Positions 7,886 to 15,877 are shown, counted from the stretch's first letter. The stretch: DNA of 20,315 nt from JAZDLC01 sp043802345 (GCA_043802345.1 JAZDLC010000377.1:1-20315); one strand, 5' to 3'. Translations and numbers: made by a program. The notes: generated by a model from the sequence alone, not told the origin.

Positions 7886-8647
7886 TCAGCGCTTCTCTGG
7901 CTCGGAGGAGGGCTCGAACTGCTTCGCAAGTTCGATCTCCTCGGCGTCGAGCCACTTCCCTTGGAAGCGGCTCACCGGCCCCTCGTACTTCAAGAAGCCG
8001 AAGGCGGAGCGGGCCTCGGCGTTCGCGCCGTCGAGCAGCAGCACTTCGCGCAGCAACCGCGTGCGCTCTTCCGCCAGACCATGCTCCACGCACTGCTGAG
8101 CGAGCGCCAGGCGCCCGCCGAGGTCTCCCGGGGTCAGCGCCTCGAGCCCGAGCTGGAACTTCTCCGCGGGCGTCAGGTCGATCGCGGCCGCCATCTCCGC
8201 GCCACTCTCCGTCGACGGATTCGCTCCCGGGCCGGCAGGCGGCTCGTCGCCGCTCCGCAGGAAGATCACCGCCAGGGCGGCGATCAGCACGACGGCCACT
8301 CCGCCGATCAGCATCATCGGCGGGCCGGCCTTCCGTTCGGTCCTGGGCGCCCGGGTCAGTCGCGATCCCCGGCGGGGTAGGGTCGCGCCGGCGCTGCGTG
8401 AGATTCGCGGCCGGGCCGGCGGCTGTTCCTTGATTTCCAGGGAGGCGTCCAGCTCCTCGACCGTGTCGAGGGCCGGCGGCCCTTCCTTGACCTCGAGGGA
8501 GGCGTCCAGCTCCTCGATCTCGTCAAGGGCCGGAGGCGGGACGCGGATCTCGCCCTGGCCGCAGCGAGGGCAGGGGAAGCTGCTTGAGGGCGGCTTCAAG
8601 GAGAGATCGATCGACGCGTTGCATGCGGGGCAGATTGCCTGGGTCAC
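7886..8647 (-). CDS. Zinc-ribbon single-pass membrane protein with internal tandem repeat
   Basis: 253 residues from GTG 8647. The N-terminus is a small zinc ribbon (Cys6-x2-Cys9 and Cys26-x2-Cys29, MTQAICPACN and FPCPRCG). Residues 38-75 are two copies of a 19-residue acidic unit (PPALDEIEELDASLEVKEG and PPALDTVEELDASLEIKEQ). A basic, arginine-rich stretch (78-107) precedes one transmembrane helix at about 110-131 (MMLIGGVAVVLIAALAVIFL), so the zinc ribbon is cytosolic and the C-terminal helical part (about 150-253, TPR-like) is outside. This architecture recalls the MJ0042-type zinc-ribbon/TM proteins common in planctomycetes and myxobacteria, often signalling or scaffold proteins. First gene of the operon that ends with gltX and the methyltransferase. 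No catalytic domain is present; function unknown. Confidence 0.72.
   Translation of the reverse strand: MTQAICPACNASIDLSLKPPSSSFPCPRCGQGEIRVPPPALDEIEELDASLEVKEGPPALDTVEELDASLEIKEQPPARPRISRSAGATLPRRGSRLTRAPRTERKAGPPMMLIGGVAVVLIAALAVIFLRSGDEPPAGPGANPSTESGAEMAAAIDLTPAEKFQLGLEALTPGDLGGRLALAQQCVEHGLAEERTRLLREVLLLDGANAEARSAFGFLKYEGPVSRFQGKWLDAEEIELAKQFEPSSEPEKR
8423..8536 (-). repeat. 57-base in-frame tandem duplication
   Basis: Two adjacent 57-base units (8423-8479 and 8480-8536) encode the two 19-residue acidic units of the zinc-ribbon membrane protein. The DNA copies differ at a modest number of positions, several of them silent, which fits an older duplication kept for its protein sequence. 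Confidence 0.75.
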
Positions 8648-8736
8648 GGTTCTTCTGCTCGTCTAGAGGGGTGTTCCAGTCAATCGGTCGAGTATAACAG
8701 CGCCATCCGATGGCAGCAGAAGTTTGCGGAGAACCG
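8648..8736. promoter_or_regulatory. Divergent promoter region between the zinc-ribbon operon and the lipoprotein gene
   Basis: An 89-base gap between two divergent starts must hold promoters for both. TATAAC at 8693-8698 is a plausible -10 box for the plus-strand lipoprotein gene; no convincing -35 box is seen 17 bases before it. No clear operator was found. Confidence 0.35.
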
Positions 8737-9453
8737 ATGCGGCGCGCCCTCCTCCTCCTGGTGGTCGCCCTGAGCACCCTTCCGGCCTGCGGCCGGCCCG
8801 GGGAGGCCGGACCGATGATTTCGTCCCAGGATCTGCTGGAGAGGGAAGGGTGCGCCTCTCTGGAGGTGCGCATCGACATGCCGGGGGGGCAGCTCAACGT
8901 GTCTCCAGGCCAGGAGTATCTGGTGGATGCCCGATTCAAGTTCGACAAGGAGGCGATGCGGCCGCTCTTGGAGAGTGAACGGGACGGCGACCGGGTCCTT
9001 GTCACGGTCAGTGCACCGGGGTACGAGGATGGCATCGGGCGGACCTTCAACGAGTGGGATCTGCGCCTCCTGGACGCATGTCCGATCGATCTCGCCCTGT
9101 CGATGAGGATCGGCAGGGCGGAGTTGAACCTGGCCGGCGTCAAGGCAAGGAGCCTGGACCTGAACCTCGGTGGGGGGGAATTGATCCTGGACCTCGGAGA
9201 GGGGAGTCCTCTTGTCGGCCTGACCGGCAACGTGGAGGTCGGCCATGGGAAGGCGCTGCTGAAGCTGCCCGCGGGCGCGGGGATCCGGGTCAGGGCCTGG
9301 AAGTCGGTGGGCAGCCTGGTGGTCACGGGCCTCTCACCCGATCCCGAGGTCGAGGACGCCTGGGTCAATCCCTCCTTCGGCCGCTCCGAGGTCATCATCG
9401 ATCTCACCGTGCGGGTCGGGATGGGAGATCTCGAAGTCATCGCCAGGGAATGA
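8737..9453 (+). CDS. Lipoprotein with LiaF-like (DUF2154/toastrack) beta domain
   Basis: 238 residues from ATG 8737, chosen because GGAG lies five bases before it and it opens directly into a lipoprotein signal: MRRALLLLVVALSTLPACG, lipobox LPAC with Cys18. The earlier in-frame ATG at 8710 only adds nine polar residues. The mature part is beta-rich with repeating short strands (LEVRIDMPGGQLNVSPG, ALSMRIGRAELNLAGVKARS, LDLNLGGGELILDLG), the pattern of LiaF/DUF2154 and adhesin-like toastrack domains. In Firmicutes LiaF is a membrane repressor of cell-envelope stress signalling; a lipid-anchored Gram-negative version has no assigned role. It stands alone on the plus strand and ends 16 bases from the convergent waaF gene. 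Confidence 0.68.
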   Translation: MRRALLLLVVALSTLPACGRPGEAGPMISSQDLLEREGCASLEVRIDMPGGQLNVSPGQEYLVDARFKFDKEAMRPLLESERDGDRVLVTVSAPGYEDGIGRTFNEWDLRLLDACPIDLALSMRIGRAELNLAGVKARSLDLNLGGGELILDLGEGSPLVGLTGNVEVGHGKALLKLPAGAGIRVRAWKSVGSLVVTGLSPDPEVEDAWVNPSFGRSEVIIDLTVRVGMGDLEVIARE

Positions 9454-9469
9454 GCCGAACCGGGAGCGC

Positions 9470-10528
9470 TCAGCTCAGCTGGCGGAGGATCTCGTCCGGC
9501 TCGGATCGGCCGGACAGCGATTCGCAGGCCCTGGCGACGGCATCGACCGTCACGCCCGTCATGCACCGGTGATCGATCGGGCAGTTCCGGAGGAGGCATG
9601 GGGAGCAGTCGACCGGATCGCGCAGCAGGGTGTGGTTCTTGCCATAGGGCCGCGTGGTGACCGGGTCGGTCGGGCCGAAGATGGCGATGATGGGAGTGTT
9701 CACGGCCGCGGCCACGTGCATGGCGCCGGTGTCGTTCGAGACCGCGAAGGAACAGCGCTCCAGCACCGCGGCCAGTTCCGGAATCGAGGTCCTGCCGGAG
9801 AGATCGAGAAGCCTCGGGCTTTCCACGGAGTGGTAGATCCGCTCGCAGACCGGATGGTCCCCCGGGCCGCCGACCAGCACGATCGAGAGGCCGCTCTCCT
9901 CGAGCAGCCTTCTGGCCAGCTCGATGAACCCCTCCTCGGGCCACTGCTTGGCGGAACCGTAGTTCGCGCCCGGATTGAGCGCGACCAGGCGGCTGGGAGA
10001 CGCGCGCAGCAGCGGCTCCAGCAGGTTCTCGGCGCCGATCCGCGCCTCCTCGTGGACGACCAGTTCCGGAGCCTTTGGCCCGGGCACGATGCCAAGCGGG
10101 GTGAGCAGATGTTGGAGGTAGTGGACCCTGTGCGTCCGCAGAAGCTCGAGCTTCCTCTCCACCGGGTCCGTCAAGAGGAAGTCGCGGCCGGAGGCGCGAT
10201 ACCCGATGCGGCGGGGAACATCCGAGAGCAGCGCGGTCCAGGCGGAGCCGAACGAGCGGGGAAGGATGATGGCCGTGTCGGCCCGGACCTGTTGCAGCCG
10301 CCGGAGCAGGCCGATGTACGCGGTCAGCCGGGAGAAACCCTGGGGTCTCCGGTAAACAACCACCTCGTCGATCCAGGGGACCATCTGGTAAAGGTCGGCC
10401 ACCGGCCCGCGGGCCAGCACGCTGATCCACCCGTCCTCAACCGCCTCGCGCAGCGCCCGGTAGGTCGGAATCGCCATGACGGCGTCGCCGAGCCAGGACG
10501 GACCGAAGATGAGAAACCGGTGGGACAT
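9470..10528 (-). CDS. waaF: ADP-heptose:LPS heptosyltransferase (GT9, WaaF-like)
   Basis: 352 residues, typical of WaaF/RfaF, which adds L-glycero-D-manno-heptose from ADP-heptose to the inner core of lipopolysaccharide on the cytosolic face of the inner membrane. The N-terminal box GPSWLGDAVMAIP (9-21) carries the catalytic Asp15; NPGANYGSAKQWP (185-197) and SNDTGAMHVAAAVNTPIIAIFGPTDP (264-289 region) form the nucleotide-sugar site with Asp266. The Cys-rich ending CSPCLLRNCPIDHRCM (308-323) is usual in WaaF. Start ATG 10528 fits the family N-terminus (MSHRFLIFGPSWLGD); GAAAGG lies very close to it, so initiation may be weak. Open sequence upstream to 11158 overlaps the divergent ABC gene and is not coding. 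It is a single gene here, divergent from the ABC exporter and convergent with the lipoprotein gene. Confidence 0.93.
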   Translation of the reverse strand: MSHRFLIFGPSWLGDAVMAIPTYRALREAVEDGWISVLARGPVADLYQMVPWIDEVVVYRRPQGFSRLTAYIGLLRRLQQVRADTAIILPRSFGSAWTALLSDVPRRIGYRASGRDFLLTDPVERKLELLRTHRVHYLQHLLTPLGIVPGPKAPELVVHEEARIGAENLLEPLLRASPSRLVALNPGANYGSAKQWPEEGFIELARRLLEESGLSIVLVGGPGDHPVCERIYHSVESPRLLDLSGRTSIPELAAVLERCSFAVSNDTGAMHVAAAVNTPIIAIFGPTDPVTTRPYGKNHTLLRDPVDCSPCLLRNCPIDHRCMTGVTVDAVARACESLSGRSEPDEILRQLS

Positions 10529-10594
10529 GCCTTTCGGATGATAGCTCCGGTGCCGATCCCCACTCGCTAAAATGCGGCGCTGCGAAAGGAAAGC
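10529..10594. promoter_or_regulatory. Divergent promoter region between waaF and the ABC exporter
   Basis: A 66-base gap between two divergent starts. TAAAAT at 10568-10573 is a five-of-six match to a -10 box for the plus strand, but it lies close to the AAAGGA ribosome site (10585-10590), giving a very short leader. No good -35 box is visible. Confidence 0.3.
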
Positions 10595-11329
10595 ATGATC
10601 CGCGTCGACAACCTGACCAAACGGTATAACGGTGTCATCGCCGTCTCTGAATTGAGCTTCCAGGTGCAGCCGGGTGAGATCCTCGGGCTCGTGGGGCCGA
10701 ACGGGGCGGGCAAGACCACCACCCTGCGGTGCATCGCCGGGGTGCTGTCCCAGAACGAGGGACAGATCGATGTCTGCGGACATGACATCAGGCGCTCTCC
10801 GATCGAGGGGAAGCGTCAGCTCGCCTATGTTCCGGACACGCCGCACCCGTTCGATCTGCTCACCGTGGAAGAGCATCTGCGATTCACGGCCCAGGCGTAC
10901 GGGGTGAACGATCCGGAGCCGCTTTTTGACCGCTGGCTCGCGGCGCTGGAACTCGAGGAGAAGCGGAAGGAACTGGCTACCACGCTTTCCCGGGGGATGC
11001 AGCAGAAGCTGGCCATCGCCTGCGCCTTCCTTCACGACCCGGCGGCGATCCTGCTCGATGAGCCGCTCACCGGGCTCGATCCCAGGGGGATTCGCGGCAT
11101 GCGGGAAGCGATCCGCGAGCGGGCGGAGGGGGGAGCCGCGGTGGTGGTCTCCTCGCACCTCCTGGAACTGGTGGAACGGCTCTGCGACCGGGTGCTGATC
11201 CTGGTCCGGGGACGGAACGTGGCCGTGGGCACCCTGAGTGAGATCCGCGCCGTCTCGCGGACGGAGGAGACGGCCTCCCTCGAGGAGGTCTTCTTCGCCA
11301 TCACCGAAGCGGAGCAGCCACGCCGTTGA
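10595..11329 (+). CDS. ABC exporter ATP-binding protein
   Basis: 244 residues. Walker A is GPNGAGKTT (34-42), the ABC signature is LSRGMQQK (131-138), Walker B with catalytic glutamate is AILLDEP (151-157, Glu156), D-loop TGLD (159-162) and switch histidine is His188 in SSHLLE. YVPDTPHPFDLLT replaces the Q-loop glutamine by Asp81, as in many ABC-2-type exporters of the CcmA/NatA group. AAAGGA four bases before ATG 10595 supports the start. The next gene, a polytopic permease, begins with TTG inside this stop codon (TTGA), so the two subunits are translationally coupled and form one transporter. The substrate is unknown. Convergent to it, beyond an inverted-repeat element, lies a second ABC exporter pair of different sequence. 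Confidence 0.94.
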   Translation: MIRVDNLTKRYNGVIAVSELSFQVQPGEILGLVGPNGAGKTTTLRCIAGVLSQNEGQIDVCGHDIRRSPIEGKRQLAYVPDTPHPFDLLTVEEHLRFTAQAYGVNDPEPLFDRWLAALELEEKRKELATTLSRGMQQKLAIACAFLHDPAAILLDEPLTGLDPRGIRGMREAIRERAEGGAAVVVSSHLLELVERLCDRVLILVRGRNVAVGTLSEIRAVSRTEETASLEEVFFAITEAEQPRR

Positions 11330-12960
11330 ACCGGGCCATTCTCTATCTGCTGCTGACCCAGAAGAAGAACTCGGCCCGGGAGTTCCTCTCCGGTCTGAGG
11401 CGTCCCCGGCGGCTGATCGGACTGCTCTTCTGGCTGGCGCTGATCGCCGGCCTGCTGGTGAGCCAGACCCTGGGCGGGGGAAAGGGCGGAGCGGGCGGAG
11501 GATCGGCCCACTCCGGCGCCTCGCCGCTCTCCGTTCTGCTCACGGTGCTCCTTGCGGCGGCTCTTTTCGGCGGATTGATGCAGCGCGGCCTGGCCTTCCG
11601 GGCGGCCGATATCGACTACCTCTTCGCGGGCCCGTTCGATCGCCGCTCGCTGGTGCTCTACCGGCTGCTCTCGCTCTATCCGATCACGGTCCTCTCGACC
11701 CTGTTCCTGATGATCTTCCTGGGCCCCAGGCTGGAGAGCCCCTGGTGGGGTCTCCTGGGGGTCGCCACCTGCCAGGTCATCGCGCTGCACCTCCAGACCG
11801 TCTCATCGATTGTCGCGGCGACCGTCAGCGAGAAGACCTTCGGCAAGCTGCGAATGAAGGTGCAGTTCATCCTGCTGCTGCTGGTGGGGGGCGGCCTCTT
11901 CTGCGCCATCACCTCGTTTGGCGGGAGCGGCGGGCTGGGCGCGGAGGTCAGGAGCGCGTTCGATTCGGCCCCGGTGAGGATCCTCTTCTACCCCGCCACG
12001 GCCGCCGGCGAGTTGAGCCAGGCGGGGAGCATCGCCGAGGCGCTCTGGCCGCTGCTCGGCCTGCTGCTGGCGTACGCTGTCTCGCTGGCGCTGGTGCTCG
12101 GGCTGCAGATCAACTTCTTCGAGGCGTCACTGGAGTCGAGCCAGCAGATGTCGCGGGTCCTCTCGAGGGTCCGCAGCGGCGTTCCGATCCGCTCCCGGCA
12201 CGCCGGCGAGAAGGTCCGGGAGATCCGCCTGCCGGGTCTGTCGATTTTCCGCGGCGGAGGCGCGGTCTTTTGGAAGAACTTGTTGAACGCCGGACGATCG
12301 GTGCGGGTGATCTTCTTCGGCCTGATCATGACTGCCGTCTTCACGTCGGTCATCCTGGGGCTGGAGGTGGGATCGGGCGGTGGCATTGAACTCCAGAACG
12401 TGGTGTACATCGGGGCCGCCCTGCCGTTCATGCTCCAGCAGCATGTCGCCTTCGATTTTCGCCGGGATATCGACTGCATGGGAGAGTTGAGACTGCTGCC
12501 CGCCTCTCCCACGGCGATCGCCGCCGCGGAGGTGGCCGTGCCGACCCTGATCGCCCTTTGCTATCAGACCTTCCTGGTGCTGGCGGCAGGGTTCTTCGTC
12601 GACCTGCCGCCCTGGGCGTATGCCGCTCCGCTCCTGCTCTACCCGCCCGTGACGCTCGCGATCTGCACCGTCACCAACATCGGCTTCCTGATGTTTCCGA
12701 TCAAGGCGGTCACCGCGTCCGGCCGGCCGAACGCGAGCGGAGCCACGCTCTCGGCGCTGGTCAACATGCTGATGCTGCTGATCTGCCTGGTTCCTGCTGG
12801 CGCGGTGGCGACCGTGATGATGCTGGTGTTCGAGCAGACGCTGGTGGTCAGTCTGGGAGCCGCGGTTCTGACGCAGTACGCGGTCGATCTCGGGATGCTC
12901 AAGCTGCTCGGGCATCTGTTCAGCAGCTTCGATATTGCGGGGTTGGCTCGGGAGGGGTGA
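11326..12960 (+). CDS. ABC exporter permease (putative ABC_export type)
   Basis: 544 residues from TTG 11326, which overlaps the ATPase stop by four bases; no other start is available. Many hydrophobic segments are visible: about 30-49, 68-88, 110-132, 140-162, 178-197, and several in the second half (VIFFGLIMTAVFTSVILGLE, TLIALCYQTFLVLAAGFFV, YAAPLLLYPPVTLAICTVTN, LVNMLMLLICLVPAGAVATV). The sentence FRAADIDYLFAGPFDRRSLVLYRLL (91-115) is the hallmark of a large putative ABC exporter permease family found in Firmicutes and planctomycete-like bacteria. The protein is longer than common ABC-2 permeases and may be two half-domains fused, with a polar linker at 205-330. Paired with the preceding ATPase. 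Substrate unknown; the assignment rests on pairing and topology. Confidence 0.82.
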   Translation: MNRAILYLLLTQKKNSAREFLSGLRRPRRLIGLLFWLALIAGLLVSQTLGGGKGGAGGGSAHSGASPLSVLLTVLLAAALFGGLMQRGLAFRAADIDYLFAGPFDRRSLVLYRLLSLYPITVLSTLFLMIFLGPRLESPWWGLLGVATCQVIALHLQTVSSIVAATVSEKTFGKLRMKVQFILLLLVGGGLFCAITSFGGSGGLGAEVRSAFDSAPVRILFYPATAAGELSQAGSIAEALWPLLGLLLAYAVSLALVLGLQINFFEASLESSQQMSRVLSRVRSGVPIRSRHAGEKVREIRLPGLSIFRGGGAVFWKNLLNAGRSVRVIFFGLIMTAVFTSVILGLEVGSGGGIELQNVVYIGAALPFMLQQHVAFDFRRDIDCMGELRLLPASPTAIAAAEVAVPTLIALCYQTFLVLAAGFFVDLPPWAYAAPLLLYPPVTLAICTVTNIGFLMFPIKAVTASGRPNASGATLSALVNMLMLLICLVPAGAVATVMMLVFEQTLVVSLGAAVLTQYAVDLGMLKLLGHLFSSFDIAGLAREG

Positions 12961-13248
12961 GGTCTTCCACGATTCGAGTACGAAACGCGGCGGCGGCATG
13001 CCATTGGTCCCTCTGCGGCGGGCCTCTCCAGCATTCCTTCGACTCGATGACAGAGGCGACGGGACGTGCGTTTCGTACTCGTACTCGTACTCAGCGAAGC
13101 GGTACTCGTACTCGAATCCCCAGCCGAGAGTCCGACGTCGTCAGAGATCCGGGTGCGAGTGCTCGAGCCCTCCGGCCAGGTCCGATGCCCACGATTCGAG
13201 TACGAGTACCGCCCCTGCGGGGCTGAGTACGAGCACGAATCGTCGTCG
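12961..13248. repeat. Nested inverted-repeat element in a convergent intergenic gap
   Basis: The 288 bases between the two convergent ABC-permease genes contain no gene but several complementary arms. GCGGTACTCGTACTCGAATC (13099-13118) is the exact reverse complement of 13193-13212, with a 74-base loop. Outside it CTCGTACTCAGC (13084-13095) pairs with 13222-13233. A third pair joins CGAGTACGAAACGC (12975-12988) with 13068-13081. Small hairpins occur inside: GCCCC-TGC-GGGGC (13211-13223) and CCTCTG/CAGAGG (13010-13015/13051-13056). ACGATTCGAGTACGA occurs twice in direct orientation (12969-12983 and 13191-13205). No poly-T tail follows any stem, so a simple terminator pair is not the whole explanation; it could still stop transcription from both sides. 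Confidence 0.8.
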
Positions 13249-14913
13249 CTACTCCTCCTCGTCCTCCCGAGTCGGTACCAATCCCACCGGCGCCTTGATC
13301 CAGCGGATGATCTCCATCGGCGTGGGCGGCTTGCCGGTCATCAGGATGCCGATGCGGAACACCTTGGCGGCCGCCCAGAAGACGAGGGCGATCGAGACGA
13401 CCAGCAGGATTGACGTCACCACGTACTCCGTCGGGGTGGGCGGGCCGCCGGCGCGATTCATCATGATGAACGGCGTGAACGGCGGCACGTAGGAGAGGAA
13501 CACGGCAAGGGCGCCGTTCGGATCCTTGGTGACCGGAATCAGCGCGAAGAGCGGCAGCATCAGCATCACCGTCACCGGCATCATCAGGTTGTTCGCCTCC
13601 TTGATGCTGTTGCAGACCGAGCCGATCCCGACCAGCAGGGCGGCGAAGAAGAGATAGCCGAGCAGGAAGTAGACGATGAAGGAAGAGAGGAGCAGTGGGT
13701 CCTTGGCGATGATGTCCAGCTTGACGGGCATTTCTGCCTTCATGAACATTGGTAGCAAGGTGGTCAGAGCCACGAAAGAGACCAACCAGGAGAAGACCAT
13801 GGTCAGGCCGGTGAGGGCGATGCCGATGATCTTGCCGGTCATCAACTGCAGCGGGGAGACCGAGGAGAGCAGCACCTCCAGGATGCGGTTCGATTTTTCC
13901 TCGATGGTGTTCGTCAGCAGCATTTGTGAGATGCTGAAGACCGCCATCCAGAGCATGTACACCAGCGCCGCGGGAGCCCACTTGCGGATGGTGTCCTCCA
14001 TGCTGACATCCTCTTCCTCGCCGGTCTTGCTCAGTTTCTTCTTCTCGAAACGGACCGGTGCCTGGATGTGGTCGGCCACTTCCTTGTCGATGTCCTCCTC
14101 GGCGAGCCGCCGCTCCCGCACCTCGGCGGTTGCGTACTGCTCGAGCCATTCGCGCAGTTTCTCATCGGTGAGGTTGTTCGAAACGTATTTGAACCCCTCG
14201 CTCCCCTTCAGTGGATCAGGCCCGAGTACGAAGTAGGCGAAGATCTCCTCGTCGGTGACCATCCGATTCAGCTCGGCCAGCATGTCGTCGCCTTCGGCCG
14301 GAAGGTTGACCCGCACGTAACGAGACTTGTCCAGCTGACTGCCGTACTGCTTGGCCTCCTCGGGCGGCAGGGCCGTCCACCAGTCATGTAGGCTGTCCCG
14401 GACCTCGAAGAGCTTCTTCAGCACCAGATCGCCGCCAGGGAAGCTAGCCAGTTCAAAAACGTCGGACTCGGGATCGCCGAGTTTGCCGAAGACCTCGGCA
14501 GACTCGGCGAGCATCTTCTGGCCGATCTCGCCGTCCAGTACGGCCATGATTGCCTTGGGAGTATCGTCCTCGGCGCTCTGTCCGAGGAAGGGGACTACGG
14601 CTTCAGCGATCTTCCGGAGGTCCTCGGGAAGTTCCGCGAAGGACTCTTCCTCCCGTACCTTGCGTTCGATGGCCGTGTACAGCACCTTCTCGATGTCCGG
14701 CAAGGCCGCTCGCGCTTCCACGGCGGGCATCAGCCACCCGGACTGATCGATGACTGCATACTTACGGGAGTCCTTCTGCCGCTCCATCCACATCGGCACC
14801 AGGATCGCCGCAATGACGATGACCGGGAAGAAGAAGATCCCGATCCAGAAGGTCTTGGTACGGAGGTTCTCCATGTACTCGCGCTGGGCGACGAGGAATG
14901 ACTTGTTACCCAT
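13249..14913 (-). CDS. ABC-2 type exporter permease (NatB-like)
   Basis: 554 residues. One transmembrane helix at about 22-43 (FWIGIFFFPVIVIAAILVPMW) is followed by a large hydrophilic domain to about 310, then six membrane segments (WAPAALVYMLWMAVFSISQM, TGLTMVFSWLVSFVALTTLL, LLLSSFIVYFLLGYLFFAAL, LMMPVTVMLMLPLFALIPV, and two more) as in the ABC2_membrane_3/NatB family. EEKSNRILEVLLSSVSPLQLMTGKIIG between the second and third helices is the family signature. NatAB exports sodium or drugs in Bacillus; here the substrate is unknown. ATG 14913 overlaps the stop of the ATPase gene by eight bases, so the pair is one transcription and translation unit. The C-terminus ends in an acidic TREDEEE. The gene stops next to the inverted-repeat element. 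Confidence 0.9.
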   Translation of the reverse strand: MGNKSFLVAQREYMENLRTKTFWIGIFFFPVIVIAAILVPMWMERQKDSRKYAVIDQSGWLMPAVEARAALPDIEKVLYTAIERKVREEESFAELPEDLRKIAEAVVPFLGQSAEDDTPKAIMAVLDGEIGQKMLAESAEVFGKLGDPESDVFELASFPGGDLVLKKLFEVRDSLHDWWTALPPEEAKQYGSQLDKSRYVRVNLPAEGDDMLAELNRMVTDEEIFAYFVLGPDPLKGSEGFKYVSNNLTDEKLREWLEQYATAEVRERRLAEEDIDKEVADHIQAPVRFEKKKLSKTGEEEDVSMEDTIRKWAPAALVYMLWMAVFSISQMLLTNTIEEKSNRILEVLLSSVSPLQLMTGKIIGIALTGLTMVFSWLVSFVALTTLLPMFMKAEMPVKLDIIAKDPLLLSSFIVYFLLGYLFFAALLVGIGSVCNSIKEANNLMMPVTVMLMLPLFALIPVTKDPNGALAVFLSYVPPFTPFIMMNRAGGPPTPTEYVVTSILLVVSIALVFWAAAKVFRIGILMTGKPPTPMEIIRWIKAPVGLVPTREDEEE

Positions 14914-15811
14914 TTGCCTGTTCTCCCACCGCCTTGACGAAGATCTCGTGCAGGGAGGCCTCTCGGGTGTCGAAGCGCCGGATGGTCAGCTTGCCGACGA
15001 GCTGGGCGAGGATCCTCTGCGGATCGGCGCCCTCTTCCAGCAGCAGTTCGGCCTGCTTGCCGGAGTCGTTGACCCGCCGGACCCCCTCCAGGTTGCGAAG
15101 AACGACCCCGTCACCGTCGTAGTCGAGGACGATCCCGGTGCCGCCGCCCGCCTTTACCTCCGCGAGAGTGCCGTCGATGATCTTCTTCCCCTTGCTGACC
15201 AGCAGGATCGAGTCGCAGATCTGCTCCGCCTGGGCCATGATGTGGGTGGAGAAGATGACCGTGCGACCGTCCTTCTTCATGTCGATGATCACGTCCCGCA
15301 TCAGGTCGATGTTGACCGGGTCGAGCCCGGAGAACGGCTCGTCCAGGATGACCAGCTCCGGATCATGGATCAAAGTGCCGAGGATCTGCACCTTCTGGCC
15401 CATCCCCTTGGAAAGCGCCTCGCATTTCTTGTCGATCCAGTCGCCCAGGCCGTACTTCGTCAGCAGTTCCCTGGCCCGCTCCTTGGCCAGGGTGCCGTCC
15501 ATTCCCTTGAGCCGGCCGAAGTAGGTCAGGATCTCGCCCGCCTTCATCTTCTTGTAGAGCCCCTTTTCCTCCGGCAGGTAGCCGAGCCGGTCTTTCACCG
15601 CTTCGGCGTTCGACTGCCCCAGGATGCTGATCTGCCCCTCGTCCGGATAGATGATGCTCATGATCATCCGGATGGTGGTCGTCTTGCCGGCCCCGTTCGG
15701 GCCGAGGAAGCCGTAGATGTGTCCCGGCGGGATCGCCATGGAGATGCTGTCGACGGCGGTCATCGAGCCGAAGCGCTTGGTGACGCCTTCCAGGGAGAGT
15801 GCGTACTTCAT
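14906..15811 (-). CDS. ABC exporter ATP-binding protein (NatA-like)
   Basis: 301 residues from ATG 15811 with AAGGAAA just upstream. Walker A GPNGAGKTT (37-45), signature LSKGMGQK (133-140), Walker B LVILDEP (153-159, Glu158), D-loop SGLD (161-164) and His190 in FSTH are all intact; the Q-loop position reads YLPEEKGLY, typical of NatA/ABC-2 ATPases. Residues after 220 form the extra C-terminal domain (DUF4162-like, ending ASLHEIFVKAVGE) common in this group. It powers the NatB-like permease encoded by the overlapping downstream gene. An earlier in-frame start (15856) would add 15 residues without a ribosome site and is rejected. It lies 66 bases downstream of the anchored pseudoprotease gene and may be read with it. 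Confidence 0.94.
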   Translation of the reverse strand: MKYALSLEGVTKRFGSMTAVDSISMAIPPGHIYGFLGPNGAGKTTTIRMIMSIIYPDEGQISILGQSNAEAVKDRLGYLPEEKGLYKKMKAGEILTYFGRLKGMDGTLAKERARELLTKYGLGDWIDKKCEALSKGMGQKVQILGTLIHDPELVILDEPFSGLDPVNIDLMRDVIIDMKKDGRTVIFSTHIMAQAEQICDSILLVSKGKKIIDGTLAEVKAGGGTGIVLDYDGDGVVLRNLEGVRRVNDSGKQAELLLEEGADPQRILAQLVGKLTIRRFDTREASLHEIFVKAVGEQANG

Positions 15812-15877
15812 GATTTCCTTGCAGTGGAGGGGTGCCAATCCTCGGCCCCACGTCATACACGATTGGGATCCCGCAAA

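Noticed and set aside
6702..8099. A 465-codon plus-strand open frame opposite the HEAT-repeat gene
   Set aside because: The minus frame has a signal peptide, ribosome site and operon overlaps; the plus frame is a compositional shadow.
8523..10430. A 635-codon minus-strand open frame through the lipoprotein, the divergent gap and waaF
   Set aside because: Shadow of waaF in another frame; waaF has complete GT9 motifs and the lipoprotein has a lipobox on the other strand.
12961..13248. CRISPR array
   Set aside because: The repeats are inverted and nested with unequal spacing, not regularly spaced direct repeats, and no cas gene is nearby.
12935..13492. A 185-codon plus-strand open frame across the intergenic repeat (VSYSYSYS...)
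   Set aside because: It is produced by the TACTCG repeat and then runs antisense to natB; no ribosome site or family match.
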